Shown: positions 31,503 to 41,130, counted from the stretch's first letter. The stretch is 64,000 nt of DNA from Lachnospiraceae bacterium (GCA_024697225.1 JAILGA010000136.1:16259-80258); one strand, 5' to 3'. Made by a program: numbers and translations. The notes: generated by a model not told the origin, from the sequence alone.

Positions 31503-33430
31503 TATCCATTTACCTCTTCAGCCATTCTTTCTATTTCTTTTCTCGACAGGGGTCTTGAAAAATAATTGCCCTGATACCAGTTTATCTTAAGCTTCTTTGT
31601 GCGCTCAAACTGTTCTCTCGTCTCAACGCCCACAACAACAACCTCGTGTCCCAGCTCATGTATCAGTCTCACGCTGTTTTCAAGGACCGTCCAGCCCTCT
31701 TCGCCCTTTTCCGCCTCCCACAGGAGACGTCTGTCCATCTTTATCATATCCAGATCCAGCGAAAAGATCGAATGCATGTTGGAATATCCGGTTCCGTATG
31801 CCTCCATTGAGAACATGTACCCCTCACTCTTAAGCTCCCTGATGACCGCATCGAGAGAGTTATAATCAAGCGAGGCAACAGTTTCAGTTATCTCAAAGTT
31901 GATACGCGACGGATCCACTCCATGGGCTGTTACTATTTTCTTTACGTTTGCGGCAAATCCCGCACTCATGCATTGTATCACAGACAGGTTCACATTTATA
32001 TACCTGATGCCTAATTTATCAGGTATCCCGCTGACAAAGAAGTTGCAAACCTCATCAAGCGTATATTCCCCTATCTGCTCTATCATACCGTTTCTCTCTG
32101 CGGCCGGTATGAAATCTCCCGGGAAGAGTTCTCCGAACTCCGGATCGCTCAGTCTTATGAGAGATTCCGCGGAGTATATGGTCCTGCCGTCAGGAGTATA
32201 CACCGGCTGATAGTAAACCCTGAAATTGTGTTCCGCAAGTCCCCTGTGAAGTGCCGTCTCGAGATTTGCCCTGTAAAGTATGGCTCTCAGATCGTCGCCC
32301 ACAAGTATCGAACCCGATTCACAGGTAGGCAGAGGCGATTCGCACATAAGAAGGACATCACTTGCGGATTTGAGCTCATCCGGTATGGCTGCGTACATTA
32401 TCACGCCCTGTATCTTTATGGCTTTTCCGTTAAACTCCCATCCCTCTTCAAATTTCCAGGCGATCATCTGCGACAGGAATCTGACATGTCCTTCCTTGCC
32501 CCTCAGATCCAGAAGTATAAAGGAAGTCTGCGTAACCCTGTAGATCATATAGCGGTGATAGACCGATGTGAGGTAGTCGGACACCATACTTATCACCTGT
32601 TCTGTGTTGGACGCGCCAACCACCCTTTGAAGCGCTTCCGTATTTGTCAGCCGCACGCAGATGCAGTAAAACTTGCGGCCGGCGCCGAAATAGCTCTCCA
32701 TATCCTGCATCAGTGCACTTCTGTTGTATACGCCTGTTTCGGTATCAAGCCTGTCTTCATCAAATTCAAGGGCGAGCATCAGTCCCATAAGGGCAATGGC
32801 TTCCCCGAACAACTCCGTGTTGGTATCAGGATAAAAAAGCTGCACCGCTATACCCAGACCGCCTATTAACAGGGAGATCATGAGGATCAGCCGTCTCTTT
32901 TTCGTCGTCCCCGCCCATTGGGTCATGAACTGTCTCATGGCCAGCACTATATAGAAAAACCCGGTGGCGTATACGATATAAAGCGCTACACCTCTCACAA
33001 AAACAGATGAGTCGTCAAAATCCCACACCAGATGCAGAAAGGGATTTAACAGTACCAGCAGTTCGCATACCGCAAAAGGCATGATATACAGGACGTGCAT
33101 ATATGTTCTTACGCGCTGGAAGCTTCGGGTCGCACTGAGTGAATAATAAAACAGCAGCGGCGGCAGAACGCCGTGCAGGACAAAATACAGATAATTGGAA
33201 GCAAGAGCCGCGTTAAGAGCTGTACGTCTTACCGCCATGTCTCCGTAATTGCAGTTGTAAATTATATTTGCAAACGCCGTCAGGCCGAGCGAAATGGTCA
33301 TCACAATATACAGCACATTCTGCGGCCTGTCCGTGTGACGCTGTGCCAGAGTAAAGATAAGGCACGACATCGAAACAAGTATTGTGGCCTGGAACAAGGC
33401 GGTCTCATTTACATAGTTCAGTATCGTCAT
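31502..33430 (-). CDS. 7TM protein with degenerate GGDEF and degenerate EAL domains
   Basis: Residues 1-220 hold about seven membrane segments. A GGDEF-like domain (TGVYNRSALMQDMES) follows, in which the active-site loop reads YRVTQTSFILL in place of GGDEF. The C-terminal EAL domain (about 400-640) keeps YSAESLIRL and FEITET, but the metal loop usually written DDFGTGYS reads EAYGTGYSN and the AEGVET glutamate is replaced (VVGVETREQ). Synthesis and hydrolysis of c-di-GMP are therefore both unlikely, and a binding or scaffolding role is more probable. It overlaps the neighbouring hybrid kinase gene by four bases and the receiver gene by one. Confidence 0.88.
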   Translation of the reverse strand: MTILNYVNETALFQATILVSMSCLIFTLAQRHTDRPQNVLYIVMTISLGLTAFANIIYNCNYGDMAVRRTALNAALASNYLYFVLHGVLPPLLFYYSLSATRSFQRVRTYMHVLYIMPFAVCELLVLLNPFLHLVWDFDDSSVFVRGVALYIVYATGFFYIVLAMRQFMTQWAGTTKKRRLILMISLLIGGLGIAVQLFYPDTNTELFGEAIALMGLMLALEFDEDRLDTETGVYNRSALMQDMESYFGAGRKFYCICVRLTNTEALQRVVGASNTEQVISMVSDYLTSVYHRYMIYRVTQTSFILLDLRGKEGHVRFLSQMIAWKFEEGWEFNGKAIKIQGVIMYAAIPDELKSASDVLLMCESPLPTCESGSILVGDDLRAILYRANLETALHRGLAEHNFRVYYQPVYTPDGRTIYSAESLIRLSDPEFGELFPGDFIPAAERNGMIEQIGEYTLDEVCNFFVSGIPDKLGIRYINVNLSVIQCMSAGFAANVKKIVTAHGVDPSRINFEITETVASLDYNSLDAVIRELKSEGYMFSMEAYGTGYSNMHSIFSLDLDMIKMDRRLLWEAEKGEEGWTVLENSVRLIHELGHEVVVVGVETREQFERTKKLKINWYQGNYFSRPLSRKEIERMAEEVNG

Positions 33431-36400
33431 TTACCGTCCCCCTGATCTCCCAGCGCCTCATTGATGATCCCCGTCATTTTGTCCCAGTCCAGAATCTCAA
33501 GTGCCTCCCTGAGACTCTGTATCCGTGCGGCATCGGTCTTCGGCAGCACATAGCCCGCCATTTCATCCAGAACGAACGATGAATCGTCAAAATCCATGGA
33601 GGCCACAAAATCCGCCAGGGCCTGATAGCCTTCCTTCAGCGTGACATCATCTATCGGCGGCTCATCGCTTCCTTCTTTCTCTTTTGCCCCGTCATCCGCC
33701 GAAAAGACCTTCTTCAATCTTGCGTCGATATCCTCAAGATGATCCAAAAGTACGGGCGTTTTGCTCTCTATCGTCTCCGTATCGCCGGCATCGCCCGCCT
33801 GCTCGAGCACCCAGGCCTCCTCACCCAGATCAAGCGCTCCTATCACCCTCGAAGTACTCTTTAAGCTGTGAACCCTTATTGTATAGTTTTCCCAGTCCTC
33901 CTCTTCAAAGAACTGTCTTACTTCTTTTATCTTGGAGGCAAGCGAACTCACATAGATCTTCAGGGCATCCAGATATCCGTCAATGCCGCCGCATCTGACA
34001 AGACCCTCCTTAATGTCTATCTCGGGCGCATTCTCCCTCAGCAGGCTTATCACGCCGTTTTCGGGCTCTCCGGAGGGAGCTTCTTCATTTGCCGCACCGC
34101 CTTCTCCTGACCCCGTGAAGATCACCTTGTCCTGAGGAAGATATTTGATCAGCGTCTGTTCCAGCTTTCTGGTCTCGATAGGCTTGGTCAGATAGTCATC
34201 AAAGCCCTCTGCGAGGAACTTCTCTCTCGCCCCGGAGAGCGCGTTAGCCGTGAGGACTATGACAGGCGTCTCGCGGTTCTTATTCTCCCTTGCATCTCTC
34301 AGGCGCTTAAATGTCGTGGTGCCGTCCATCTCAGGCATTCTGTAGTCAAGGAATATGCAGTCATATTTGGTCACAGCCGTCATTTCAAGGCACTCCATGC
34401 CGCTTATGGCTGTATCTATGATGAGTTTTGTCTTCTTCAGAAGTCCCTTTACCACCGTCAGGTTCATGGGCGTATCATCGACGACCAGGATACGCGCATC
34501 CGGTGCCGTGAAGGATTCGCGGTATTCCACTCTGCTCTCGGTGGTGATCCTGTATCTTTCCTTGAGGTTTCCGATCGGCTTCCTGTCGAGCACCATTTGG
34601 GGGAATCTGATGCTGAAGGTGCTGCCCTGTCCGTATACGCTCTTTACATCGATATCGCCGCTCATAAGCTTCAGCAGGTTCTGGGTTATGGCTAGTCCCA
34701 GCCCCGTGCCCTCGACCGTACGGTTCTTATCAATATCCAGTCTCTGGAAGGTCCCGAAGAGATTCCCCATATCCTCTTCTTTGATACCTATACCCGTATC
34801 GGTGATGTCCACCAGCAGCTGTATGGTATCCTCGTCAAGATATCTTCCGTGCACGGAGAGCTTAACATAGCCCTCATTGGTATATTTGACAGCATTATTC
34901 AGGATGTTGACGATGATCTGCCTTATCCTCATCTCATCGCCGAAGAGATCCTCCGGAAGAGTCTCATCGATATCAAGCCTGAATTCCAGGTTTTTCTGCG
35001 CGATCTTTACCTGTATCATATTTGCGACATCGTTTATGACGGAGGACAGGCCGTATTCAACAGGCACGATTTCCATGTTGCCCGCTTCAATCTTGGAGAA
35101 GTCAAGGATATCATTGATCAGCGACAACAGGGTATTTCCTGCTCTTTCGATATCCCTTGCATACGAGATTATATTGCCGTCGCCACACTCCCTCAGTATC
35201 ATCTCGTTCATACCCAGTATCGCGTTGATGGGGGTTCTGATCTCATGGGACATATTGGCAAGGAAGCTTGATTTTGCTTCACTCTTGGCTCTTGCCTGCT
35301 GCTCCTCCCTTCTTGCAACCTCGGTGACTCGAAGGATCGATATCAGCTCATTCTGAGTGACCGGCTTGGAATAATAATCTCCCTGAAGATAATCAACATC
35401 CAGTTCCGAGAGCCTGTCGACCTGCGCCTGAGTCCTGATGCCGCGGATAAGGATCTGTCTGTGCATCTGGGATATCATGCGCACGCTGTTCTCGACTATG
35501 CGGTAGCCCAGATCATCGTCCCTGCCGCCGTCGCTGTCCAGCATCAGCTCCACGTCCATATTTACGACGTCAAAATGCATTTCAGTCAGCGACTGCAGGT
35601 TGGAATCACCCATTCCGAAGCGGTCTAGCGAAAGCTTGAACCCCATCTCCCTCATTGTGCCTATGACCTGCTTCAGCAGAGGATAATCGCCCGCTGTGGC
35701 AAATTCCCTCAGCTCAAAGTTTATGAAGGAGGCATCCACACCGTATTTGCGTATGTACTTTTTAAGATCCTCAAGGAAAGAGGGATTCAGGCACTGATGA
35801 GCGGAGATGCCGACATTTATGCGCTGCAGTCCCATCTCCGTGGGGATACCGCTGGAAAGGAACAGGCATATTTCCTCAAAGATCAGGGTGTTCAGTCTCT
35901 CCATGATGTCGCTTTTGGCGGCTATGGGCAGGAAGTCCTCCGGATACAGCACTTCCAGTTTGGAATCAAGGAGCCTGAACTGGGCCTCAGCGGAATGTAT
36001 CGATTTGCTCTTAAGATTGTAGACCGGCTGATAATAAATCTCAAAATTGTGCTCCGCAAAACCCTTGACGAGCGCCTCCTCAATCTGAGCATCTCTTTTG
36101 ATAAACTTAAGTTCCTCGCCCGTGAGTATCCTTCTCCCCTCGGATACCGGTATGGCACAGTCGAGCATAAGCATCACATCCTCAACAGAACGGTATTCCT
36201 CGGGCATGGCGGCTATCAGCAGCACGGCCTTGAGTCGCATATCCGCCCCGTTTCCCGTCCAGGGCGCGTCAAATCGTCTGGTTATCTCGTATGCCAGATT
36301 TCTTACCTTTTCCGCGTCATAATCCTTGCATAGAAGCAAAAACGAAGACTGCGAACGATAAATATTATACTTGTCATATATCCCTGCCAGATAATCGGCC

Positions 36401-37251
36401 ACATCCTTAAGTACAGCGTCGGAATCGCCCGAACCGGTCACGCGCTGGAGCATATCGGCATTTGTGATCCTTATGCATATCATTGATGCCTTGATCTTAA
36501 GCCTTAAGAGATTGGCCACATCCGCAGCGAGTGCGCTTCTGTTGCAGACACCCGTAGCCGTATCAGTCCTGTCATCCTCCTTTTCGACGGTAAAGAGGAT
36601 TCCGCTGAACGCCATGGCCTCGAACATCAGCTCAACCCTCAGCTTTATGTTCACCATCTGCAGTACGACTCCCAGGATGGCTATACCGAAGCTGTACAGC
36701 AGGGCCCACCTTCTTCTGAAGGTCAGCATTTTCCAGTACCTCAGCAGATGCACAATGGCCAGAGCGATGTAGAGTCCCGATACCGCATAGAGTACCGCTT
36801 CGCCCCAGCCGCGGTTCATCTGCTGATTCTGATCATAATAGTACACAAAATGAACCATGGGGTTTATCAGCGCCATTATCTCGATCAGGATACACGGGAT
36901 CATCGTTATGAACTGCCGCAAACGGCTGTGGGCATATATAACCCCGCTCACCATGGCGACATAAAGATAGAACATGACCGGAAGCAGCGTGTGGATCACA
37001 AAATAGATATACTGAGAGGTTTCCATTATTAAACGTGCAGTTATATCCATCGCTGCATACTCTCTGGTAAATACGACAGCTATCGAGGTAGCTGAGCTGA
37101 TCACCGTGAATATGAGCAATAACGAAAACACCCAGTTCTGGGCCTTTTTATTCGGTATCTCGATCGCATGATAAATGAACGTAGCAAGGCAGATCACCGT
37201 TGCTGCGATGAAATACGAAGACTCGTAATAATGTTTCAGAAAAACATCCAT
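33427..37251 (-). CDS. 7TM-GGDEF*-EAL*-histidine kinase-REC-HPt hybrid protein
   Basis: This protein of about 1274 residues combines a 7TM sensor (to about 220), a GGDEF-like domain whose loop reads YRSQSSFLLL, an EAL-like domain with HSAEAQFRL, LDRFGMGDSN and no AEGVET glutamate, then HisKA (NMSHEIRTPINAILG), ATPase (DTGIGI, GTGLGLAI), REC (VVDDTPMN, LDYRMPEMDG, LTANAL, TKPI) and a C-terminal HPt domain (IRVHSLKSTSRVIG). The kinase parts look active and the c-di-GMP domains look catalytically dead. The track starts at 37302; methionine 18 (37251) aligns with the start of the paralogous EAL protein and has GGAG upstream, so it is preferred. It heads the third signalling operon. Confidence 0.9.
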   Translation of the reverse strand: MDVFLKHYYESSYFIAATVICLATFIYHAIEIPNKKAQNWVFSLLLIFTVISSATSIAVVFTREYAAMDITARLIMETSQYIYFVIHTLLPVMFYLYVAMVSGVIYAHSRLRQFITMIPCILIEIMALINPMVHFVYYYDQNQQMNRGWGEAVLYAVSGLYIALAIVHLLRYWKMLTFRRRWALLYSFGIAILGVVLQMVNIKLRVELMFEAMAFSGILFTVEKEDDRTDTATGVCNRSALAADVANLLRLKIKASMICIRITNADMLQRVTGSGDSDAVLKDVADYLAGIYDKYNIYRSQSSFLLLCKDYDAEKVRNLAYEITRRFDAPWTGNGADMRLKAVLLIAAMPEEYRSVEDVMLMLDCAIPVSEGRRILTGEELKFIKRDAQIEEALVKGFAEHNFEIYYQPVYNLKSKSIHSAEAQFRLLDSKLEVLYPEDFLPIAAKSDIMERLNTLIFEEICLFLSSGIPTEMGLQRINVGISAHQCLNPSFLEDLKKYIRKYGVDASFINFELREFATAGDYPLLKQVIGTMREMGFKLSLDRFGMGDSNLQSLTEMHFDVVNMDVELMLDSDGGRDDDLGYRIVENSVRMISQMHRQILIRGIRTQAQVDRLSELDVDYLQGDYYSKPVTQNELISILRVTEVARREEQQARAKSEAKSSFLANMSHEIRTPINAILGMNEMILRECGDGNIISYARDIERAGNTLLSLINDILDFSKIEAGNMEIVPVEYGLSSVINDVANMIQVKIAQKNLEFRLDIDETLPEDLFGDEMRIRQIIVNILNNAVKYTNEGYVKLSVHGRYLDEDTIQLLVDITDTGIGIKEEDMGNLFGTFQRLDIDKNRTVEGTGLGLAITQNLLKLMSGDIDVKSVYGQGSTFSIRFPQMVLDRKPIGNLKERYRITTESRVEYRESFTAPDARILVVDDTPMNLTVVKGLLKKTKLIIDTAISGMECLEMTAVTKYDCIFLDYRMPEMDGTTTFKRLRDARENKNRETPVIVLTANALSGAREKFLAEGFDDYLTKPIETRKLEQTLIKYLPQDKVIFTGSGEGGAANEEAPSGEPENGVISLLRENAPEIDIKEGLVRCGGIDGYLDALKIYVSSLASKIKEVRQFFEEEDWENYTIRVHSLKSTSRVIGALDLGEEAWVLEQAGDAGDTETIESKTPVLLDHLEDIDARLKKVFSADDGAKEKEGSDEPPIDDVTLKEGYQALADFVASMDFDDSSFVLDEMAGYVLPKTDAARIQSLREALEILDWDKMTGIINEALGDQGDGK

Positions 37252-37351
37252 CAGTGGTCCGCTATCTCCGTTCATGCATAAAAATACACAATAATTATAC
37301 ATGAAAATGATACATTGTAAAACAAAAAAAAACTTACAACATCAAATCCCG

Positions 37352-37380
37352 TTGCAAATGCAAAACGGAAAACATATAAT
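37352..37380 (+). promoter_or_regulatory. Promoter of the cellobiose phosphorylase gene
   Basis: TTGCAA and a perfect TATAAT are separated by 17 bp and lie 46 bp before the ATG, in the 174-bp divergent region shared with the hybrid kinase operon. Confidence 0.8.
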
Positions 37381-37425
37381 TGTCTTGTAACCCTCGTTTA
37401 ACTCTCATCTTTACAGGAGGAACGC

Positions 37426-39939
37426 ATGAAATTCGGACATTTTGACGATCAGGCCAAAGAATATGTCATCACAACCCCCAAGACCCCGCTGCCCTGGATA
37501 AACTACCTCGGAAATCAGGATTTCTTTTCCCTGATCTCCAACACCTGCGGCGGATACACATTTTACAAGGATGCCAAGCTTCTGAGGCTCACTCGTTACC
37601 GCTATAACAACGTACCCTACGACAACAACGGCAAGTATTTCTATATCAAGGACGGCGACCTGGTCTGGAATCCCGCATGGCAGCCCGTCAAGACCGATCT
37701 CGACTCCTATGAGTGCCGTCACGGTCTTGGTTATTCCACCTTCAGAGGCAGCAAAAACGGCGTCGAAGCAGATCTGCTCACCCTTGTTCCCATGGGCGAC
37801 ACCTGCGAAGTCACCAAGCTCACCGTCAAAAATACCGGGAGTGCGGCAAAGAAGCTCTCCGTATTCTCATATGTGGAATGGTGTCTGTGGAATGCCGATG
37901 ACGACATGAAGAATTTCCAGAGAAATCTCTCAACCGGCGAAGTCGAGCTTGAACTTCCCAAGAGCCTTGCTTCCGACAAAGCATTTGAAGGCCGCCCCTG
38001 GATCTTCTCACATGATGAGGAGCGCACGACCATTTACCACAAAACGGAATACCGTGAGCGCAGAAATCACGTGGCTGTTTATTCCGTAAATGCGGAAGCC
38101 GATGCGATCGACACCTCCCGTGATGCCTTCCTCGGCGCTTACAACGGCCCCGACCATCCGGATGCCGTCTTTGCAGGCAGAGGCACCAACAGTGTCGCCA
38201 GCGGCTGGTCACCCATCGCATCACAGCAGCTTGACTGCGAACTCGCTCCCGGCGAAGAGAAGACCTGGGTCTTCGTACTTGCCTACGTTGAAAACCCCGA
38301 TGATGACAAGTGGGCTCCCGGCACGGTTCCCACCGATGAGGTCGTGAACAAGAAGAATGCTCACGCTCTCCTTGCAAAGTATCAGAAGCCCGAAGATGTT
38401 GACAGTGCGCTTAAGACATTGCAGGCATATTGGGAGGATCTGCTCTCCTACTATCATGTGGAGTCCTCCAGCCCCGAGCTCAACAGAATGGCAAATATCT
38501 GGAACCAGTATCAGTGCATGGTCACCTTCAACATGAGCCGCTCAGCCTCATACTACGAGTCAGGCATCGGCCGCGGAATGGGCTTCAGGGATTCCTGCCA
38601 GGATCTTCTTGGTTTCGTGCATCTGATCCCCGACCGCGCAAGAGAGCGCATCATCGATATCGCATCCACCCAGTTTGAGGACGGCAGCGCGTATCACCAG
38701 TATCAACCTCTCACCAAGAAGGGCAATTCCGACATCGGTTCCGGCTTCAACGACGATCCGCTCTGGCTCATCGCGGGCACAAGTGCGTACATCCGCGAAT
38801 CGGGTGATGCGACAATACTCGACGAGATCGTGCCCTTCGACAATGATATGTCTGTTGCCAAGCCTCTCATGGAGCATCTGAAACGCTCCTTTGATTACAT
38901 TGTGAACCACAAGGGTCCCCACGGTCTGCCCCTCATCGGCAGAGCCGACTGGAACGACTGCCTCAACCTCAACTGCTTCTCGGAGCATCCCGGTGAGAGC
39001 TTCCAGACCTTTGGTCCCTCTGAGGGCCCGGTTGCTGAATCGGTCTTCATCGGCGGAATGTTCGTAAAGTACGGCGAGGAATATGCGAAGCTCTGCGAGC
39101 TCAAGGGCGATACCGCCGAGGCCGCAAGAGCCCGCGAGGAAGTAAAAAAGATCTATGCCGCGATCCTCAAGGACGGCTGGGACGGCGACTGGTTCGTCCG
39201 CGCCTATGACGCTCACGGCAATAAGGTCGGTTCCAAAGAGTGCAAGGAAGGTCAGATCTTCATCGAGCCCCAGGGCTTCTGCGTACTGGCCGGCGTCGGT
39301 GTCGAGGAAGGTCTCGCCGAGAAGGCGCTTGCCTCCGTCAAGGAAAAGCTTGATACCAAGTACGGTATCATGATCCTGCAGCCCGCCTACACCGAGTATC
39401 ATTTGGAACTCGGCGAGGTCAGCTCCTACCCTCCGGGGTACAAGGAGAACGCAGGTATCTTCTGCCACAACAATCCCTGGGTCTCCATCGCTGAGACAGT
39501 GCTCGGACACGGCGACAGAGCCTTTGAGATCTACAGGAAGACCTGTCCTGCCTTCATCGAGGACATCAGCGAGATCCATTGCACGGAACCCTATGTGTAT
39601 TCACAGATGGTAGCCGGAAAAGATGCTCACTTCTTCGGTCAGGGCAAGAACAGCTGGCTCACAGGTACCGCGGCATGGACATTTGTCAATGTCAGCCAGT
39701 ACATCCTGGGTCTCTATCCCACTCTCTCCGGTCTGTCCGTCGATCCCTGCGTCCCCGGAGACTTCGGCGACTTCAAGCTCACCAGAAAGTACCGCGGCGT
39801 GACCTATCACATCGACGTGAAGACCAACGGCAATGAAAAGGGCGTGAAGAAGATGACCGTTGACGGCGCGGTCGTAGACGGCAACGTGATCCCCTTCGAT
39901 GCATCGAAAAAGGATGTCAGCGTGATTGTAGAGCTGTAA
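37426..39939 (+). CDS. Cellobiose phosphorylase (GH94)
   Basis: The 837-residue protein opens [20 protein letters not shown] and continues [21 protein letters not shown], the hallmark of clostridial cellobiose phosphorylases. The catalytic Asp region reads [13 protein letters not shown] and a late conserved block reads [20 protein letters not shown]. It converts cellobiose and phosphate to alpha-glucose 1-phosphate and glucose in the cytoplasm, saving ATP during cellulose breakdown. No signal peptide is present. AGGAGG precedes the ATG. It is transcribed alone and divergently from the signalling operon. It resembles the canonical enzyme far more than does the GH94 protein at 24-26 kb. Confidence 0.94.
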   Translation: MKFGHFDDQAKEYVITTPKTPLPWINYLGNQDFFSLISNTCGGYTFYKDAKLLRLTRYRYNNVPYDNNGKYFYIKDGDLVWNPAWQPVKTDLDSYECRHGLGYSTFRGSKNGVEADLLTLVPMGDTCEVTKLTVKNTGSAAKKLSVFSYVEWCLWNADDDMKNFQRNLSTGEVELELPKSLASDKAFEGRPWIFSHDEERTTIYHKTEYRERRNHVAVYSVNAEADAIDTSRDAFLGAYNGPDHPDAVFAGRGTNSVASGWSPIASQQLDCELAPGEEKTWVFVLAYVENPDDDKWAPGTVPTDEVVNKKNAHALLAKYQKPEDVDSALKTLQAYWEDLLSYYHVESSSPELNRMANIWNQYQCMVTFNMSRSASYYESGIGRGMGFRDSCQDLLGFVHLIPDRARERIIDIASTQFEDGSAYHQYQPLTKKGNSDIGSGFNDDPLWLIAGTSAYIRESGDATILDEIVPFDNDMSVAKPLMEHLKRSFDYIVNHKGPHGLPLIGRADWNDCLNLNCFSEHPGESFQTFGPSEGPVAESVFIGGMFVKYGEEYAKLCELKGDTAEAARAREEVKKIYAAILKDGWDGDWFVRAYDAHGNKVGSKECKEGQIFIEPQGFCVLAGVGVEEGLAEKALASVKEKLDTKYGIMILQPAYTEYHLELGEVSSYPPGYKENAGIFCHNNPWVSIAETVLGHGDRAFEIYRKTCPAFIEDISEIHCTEPYVYSQMVAGKDAHFFGQGKNSWLTGTAAWTFVNVSQYILGLYPTLSGLSVDPCVPGDFGDFKLTRKYRGVTYHIDVKTNGNEKGVKKMTVDGAVVDGNVIPFDASKKDVSVIVEL

Positions 39940-39984
39940 ACGGAAGTTTGCGGGAAACCGGAACAAAAAAAGCCCCGAAATTGA

Positions 39985-40020
39985 ACAGATCCCCGGAATC
40001 ATAAGATTCCGGGGATCTGT
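39985..40020. terminator. Strong hairpin between the cellobiose phosphorylase and tRNA-Leu genes
   Basis: ACAGATCCCCGGAATC pairs perfectly with GATTCCGGGGATCTGT over 16 bp around an ATAA loop. No T tract follows directly on the plus strand. On the minus strand a run of seven T lies about 14 nt beyond. It probably ends both the phosphorylase transcript and the tRNA-Leu transcript. Confidence 0.75.
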
Positions 40021-40022
40021 TA

Positions 40023-40105
40023 TGCGGGTAGCCGGACTTGAACCGGCACGGACAAAGTCCGAGAGATTTTAAGTCTCTTGCGTCTGCCTATTCCGCCATA
40101 CCCGC
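40023..40105 (-). tRNA. tRNA-Leu, anticodon TAA
   Basis: Read on the minus strand, an 83-nt class II tRNA folds with acceptor GCGGGTA/TACCCGC, anticodon stem AGAGA/TCTCT, loop CTTAAAA (anticodon TAA), a long variable arm CGGACTTTGTCCG and T arm GCCGG/CCGGC. The CCA end is not encoded. No clear promoter lies directly upstream, because a 132-bp structured element intervenes. Confidence 0.95.
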
Positions 40106-40114
40106 GTTGCATGA

Positions 40115-40246
40115 GCAAGTGCGGCTCGTAAGATCAAGGCTTCAAGCGAGCTTGCTCGCTATGCCGCCTTGATCTTACGAGACATAAGCGGCGAAGCCGC
40201 GGACGGCACGCCGGTGCGAAGCACCAAGTGACGTCACCGCACTTGC
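40115..40246. other. Compact cloverleaf-like structured element between two tRNA genes
   Basis: The segment is closed by a perfect 10-bp inverted repeat, GCAAGTGCGG and CCGCACTTGC. Nested inside are a 16-bp perfect stem (CTCGTAAGATCAAGGC/GCCTTGATCTTACGAG) capped by a hairpin (AGCGAG/CTCGCT), two 5-bp hairpins with GAA triloops (GCGGC/GCCGC, GGTGC/GCACC) and a GTGACGTCAC palindrome. Almost every base can pair. It has no coding potential. It could be a small non-autonomous mobile element, or a structured RNA in the leader of the tRNA-Leu transcript. No target-site duplication is seen. Confidence 0.75.
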
Positions 40247-40293
40247 CAATCATACTGCCCTCAACACCGAAGCAGCTGCATGCAATCCTGCTT

Positions 40294-40320
40294 AAAAAAT
40301 GAGCCGCCCTAAGGCGGCTC
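40294..40320 (-). terminator. Intrinsic terminator of the tRNA gene with anticodon CAT
   Basis: On the minus strand GAGCCGCC pairs with GGCGGCTC around a TTAG loop and is followed by ATTTTTT. The hairpin starts four bases after the tRNA 3' end. Confidence 0.93.
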
Positions 40321-40323
40321 AAG

Positions 40324-40397
40324 TGGACCCCCAGGGACTCGAACCCGGGACCGATCGGTTATGAGCCGACTGCTCTAACCAACTGAGCTAGGGGTCC
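40324..40397 (-). tRNA. tRNA with anticodon CAT (Ile2 or elongator Met)
   Basis: A 74-nt cloverleaf on the minus strand: acceptor GGACCCC/GGGGTCC, D arm GCTC/GAGC, anticodon stem GTCGG/CCGAT (last pair G-U), loop CTCATAA, T arm CCGGG/CCCTG with a terminal G-C. The overall sequence, GGACC...TAGCTCAGTTGGTTAG, looks closer to the isoleucine tRNA whose C34 is modified to lysidine than to elongator methionine tRNA. The choice is not certain from sequence alone. CCA is not encoded. Confidence 0.9.
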
Positions 40398-40411
40398 AAA
40401 CACAATTAGAT

Positions 40412-40440
40412 ACTTTATCAGTTATCATCCCTATTGTCAA
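40412..40440 (-). promoter_or_regulatory. Promoter of the CAT tRNA gene
   Basis: A perfect TTGACA and TAAAGT are separated by 17 bp on the minus strand, 15 bp upstream of the tRNA. Confidence 0.85.
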
Positions 40441-40468
40441 TACCAAATATTTTCTTTAATTCACCTTT

Positions 40469-40491
40469 GCGGGAGTCCGGCAGGCTCCCGC
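40469..40491. other. Hairpin at the 3' end of the YfcE-like gene
   Basis: GCGGGAG pairs with CTCCCGC around a 9-nt loop, 15 bp past the stop codon of the phosphodiesterase gene. No T tract follows on either strand, so terminator function is uncertain. Confidence 0.5.
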
Positions 40492-40506
40492 CAGATTGAC
40501 TACCGT

Positions 40507-41001
40507 TTACGGTATAACCCTGATCTGAGCAATTCTGTCATAATCATCTGTCAATGTCAGCACAGCATACGTTCTCTCCCTGCTCCCGCCATGAGGATAT
40601 GTAGGACTGCCCGGATTTATCATCAATATACTGCCTTCATTTACAATCTCGGGAACGTGCGAATGCCCGAACAATATGATATCCGCGCGGTTTCTTTCTC
40701 CGATCTCCAAAAGATCATGATTGCCGTATTTTACATTTTCATGATGACCGTGAGTGATCAGCACATTATAGAACATGATCCTCTCGTTAATGATAAGCGG
40801 CAGGCCGCCTCTGAAATCGCAGTTGCCCTGTACAGCCAGAAATGTAAAGCGTTCGGGCGATTCAAAATACCGTTTCAGACTGGTCTCAGAGTCTCCGCAA
40901 TGTATCAGATAATCAAAAGGTTCCTCCTTTGCGATCACCTGATCTATGACACGGTTATCTCCATGTGTATCTGAGATTATTACAAGCTTCTTCTGATCCA
41001 T
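40507..41001 (-). CDS. YfcE/MJ0936-type metallophosphodiesterase
   Basis: The 164-residue protein is a compact calcineurin-like phosphoesterase with all metal-binding motifs in order: IISDTHGD (DxH), IHCGDSE (GD), VQGNCDF (GNxD), LITHGHHENV (GH) and LFGHSHVPE (GHxH). Relatives hydrolyse phosphodiesters such as bis-pNPP or cyclic nucleotides in vitro; the physiological substrate is unknown. Length and start match the family. It is a single gene on the minus strand, with the DGC gene divergent from it. Confidence 0.93.
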   Translation of the reverse strand: MDQKKLVIISDTHGDNRVIDQVIAKEEPFDYLIHCGDSETSLKRYFESPERFTFLAVQGNCDFRGGLPLIINERIMFYNVLITHGHHENVKYGNHDLLEIGERNRADIILFGHSHVPEIVNEGSILMINPGSPTYPHGGSRERTYAVLTLTDDYDRIAQIRVIP

Positions 41002-41100
41002 TTATTTCTTCCTGACACAAAAACAAACTACGCCGGGTATAAAGTATATCAAACCCGCCCTTCCTGCGCAATCATAACCTGCTTCTGCACTACGGCAATC

Positions 41101-41130
41101 TTGAGAATACATCTGAAAGCGTGATATAAT
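41101..41130 (+). promoter_or_regulatory. Promoter of the diguanylate cyclase gene
   Basis: TTGAGA and a perfect TATAAT (extended by GTGA) are separated by 18 bp, 74 bp before the ATG. Confidence 0.78.

Noticed and set aside
38560-39579. 339-codon minus-strand frame inside the cellobiose phosphorylase gene
   Set aside because: Antisense shadow of a strongly conserved GH94 gene. Long only because of codon bias.
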